The position numbers and the translations under genes were made by a program. The notes beneath the pieces are model-generated. The model was not told the DNA's origin and did not search any database. It saw nothing but the letters and a program-made list of their open reading frames with translations. From Echinostoma caproni (taxonomy: Eukaryota; Platyhelminthes; Trematoda; Plagiorchiida; Echinostomatidae), in contig UZAN01039384.1 in assembly GCA_900618425.1 (NCBI GenBank), forward strand, positions 8,762 through 72,761: a DNA stretch of 64,000 nt, given 5' to 3'. Of the stretch, positions 62,951 through 64,000 are shown one piece after another. Positions within the stretch are counted from its first letter, which is position 1. Each line of letters starts with the position of its first letter.

Positions 62951-64000
62951 TATAACACATGAGTACGAAGACAACCGGAACCGACCAAAGTTAATCAGAA
63001 ATGACACATATTGACATAAATTAGCAGCTCAATGCGATTCACAAGACAAAGTTGTTATTTTACCAAAACAATCACTGAGTTACGTTATCGTGCATTTTTA
63101 ATAATTTGTCCACCGAATATCACTTAAACGCACTTATATCATGATATAATTCTTTAAAATTCCCCGAGAGTTTAATATGTGCTGCCTTAGTTTGTACCCG
63201 TTATATTATTTAATGTTGTTTTCTCAAATGTGTTGAAACGCAAGTAATCAGTGGATCTGTTTATGTCATATATTATCCGCCATCACATAACAACAAGCAT
63301 TAACCTGAGCGGTTTGGTACCCTGGAGGCAAATTCGACCTTCGTGAAACTGAAGGAAACATGTTTTGAAATTCTAAGGGTTTGGTTAGTGAAAACCGCAA
63401 GTGCAGTGTTCACAAATGTGAGGCTTTCATCAAATTCTGTTTGATTTTCCAGGTAAGAGGGACAAATAGAGTCAGCCGGGTAACGCAGAGCAATCTCCTT
63501 TTTGTGTGTTCACGCATTCTACTGTGCTTTGCCCCTTAAGCAGCTATGTGATTCGTGGCTGAGCGGTATACTTCACTAATCCTAAGCCTCCTGACGAATA
63601 ACTATTGCTAAATGTAATTCCATACACGATGTTGGATATGATAGCTGATAGCTATATACTGAACTTGTCAATTACGAATTGGAAATAAGTAGAGCAAACG
63701 TATTTTTGTTTACTAAAACATTAGCAAGTTGTTTTTGACTGTCTCGTTTTTGATATCAATAATGGTATTATCTTTTGAGGATCAGAAAAAGCGTTTCACT
63801 GGTGACAAAATCGGAAAGAATCACCAATAAGTCGTAGAACTAAAACCAACTAGGGTATTCGGACAACTACCTATCGAAGAATACTCCATTTGAAAGGAAC
63901 GTAGCCTCATTAGGAAGAAAACCGGTGATCTAGGGATAAGTTGGCACACTCATCCCTCAATGTTCATAGATGCAGATCATTTGACTGAAGCAGGAAATTG

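Larger units (their letters stand above)
57729..64000. other. 5' flank / upstream intron of tolloid, first exon not located
   Basis: The phase-1 start of the exon at 57728 requires an upstream coding exon, but no minus-strand segment here convincingly encodes a signal peptide followed by the tolloid D/N-P-C box. Identified content is a tRNA-like repeat at 58761-58835, (AT)n at 60772-60789, a small N-flanking duplication at 62056-62068 and the SINE pair at 62452-62950. No promoter could be assigned. Confidence 0.65.

Noticed and set aside
1..64000. CRISPR arrays, operons, phage or bacterial features
   Set aside because: The window has spliced metazoan coding sequence, no spaced identical repeats, and no bacterial-type gene arrangement.

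Overview
The window looks like a piece of a large, AT-rich, intron-rich metazoan genome, most likely a flatworm and probably a digenean trematode. That assignment is inference. It rests on the divergent tolloid protein, the multi-kilobase introns, and dispersed tRNA-derived short repeats carrying a hammerhead-like core, which recall the hammerhead-bearing SINE-like repeats known from schistosomes. Nothing in the window looks bacterial.

One protein-coding gene can be supported. It is on the minus strand and runs from about 57728 down through base 1, where it leaves the window still open. It encodes a tolloid/BMP1-family secreted astacin metalloprotease. Seventeen exons were assembled by hand from splice sites, reading phase and homology. 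In order they give propeptide, furin site, astacin domain, CUB1, CUB2, EGF1, CUB3, EGF2, CUB4, CUB5 and a long C-terminal tail. All 16 internal junctions keep phase. The zinc motif, Met-turn, the four cysteines of every CUB and the six of both EGFs are intact. About 1418 codons are visible, against roughly 1000 residues for vertebrate tolloids. The excess comes from a very Arg-rich propeptide, two insertions in CUB1 and a tail of more than 100 residues. The signal-peptide exon and the 3' end were not found.

The rest is intron or 5' flank. It holds simple repeats, two loci with head-to-head pairs of a tRNA-derived SINE (about 20.0-20.6 kb and 62.4-62.95 kb), another tRNA-like element (58.8 kb), a 56-bp-arm palindrome with a hammerhead-like core (11.2 kb), a probable decayed LTR-retrotransposon pol scrap (43.9 kb), and assembly scars. 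The 498-N gap inside exon 2 is flanked by the same 15 bp on both sides, and collapsing it restores an exact propeptide-astacin junction, so the gap is very probably artificial.
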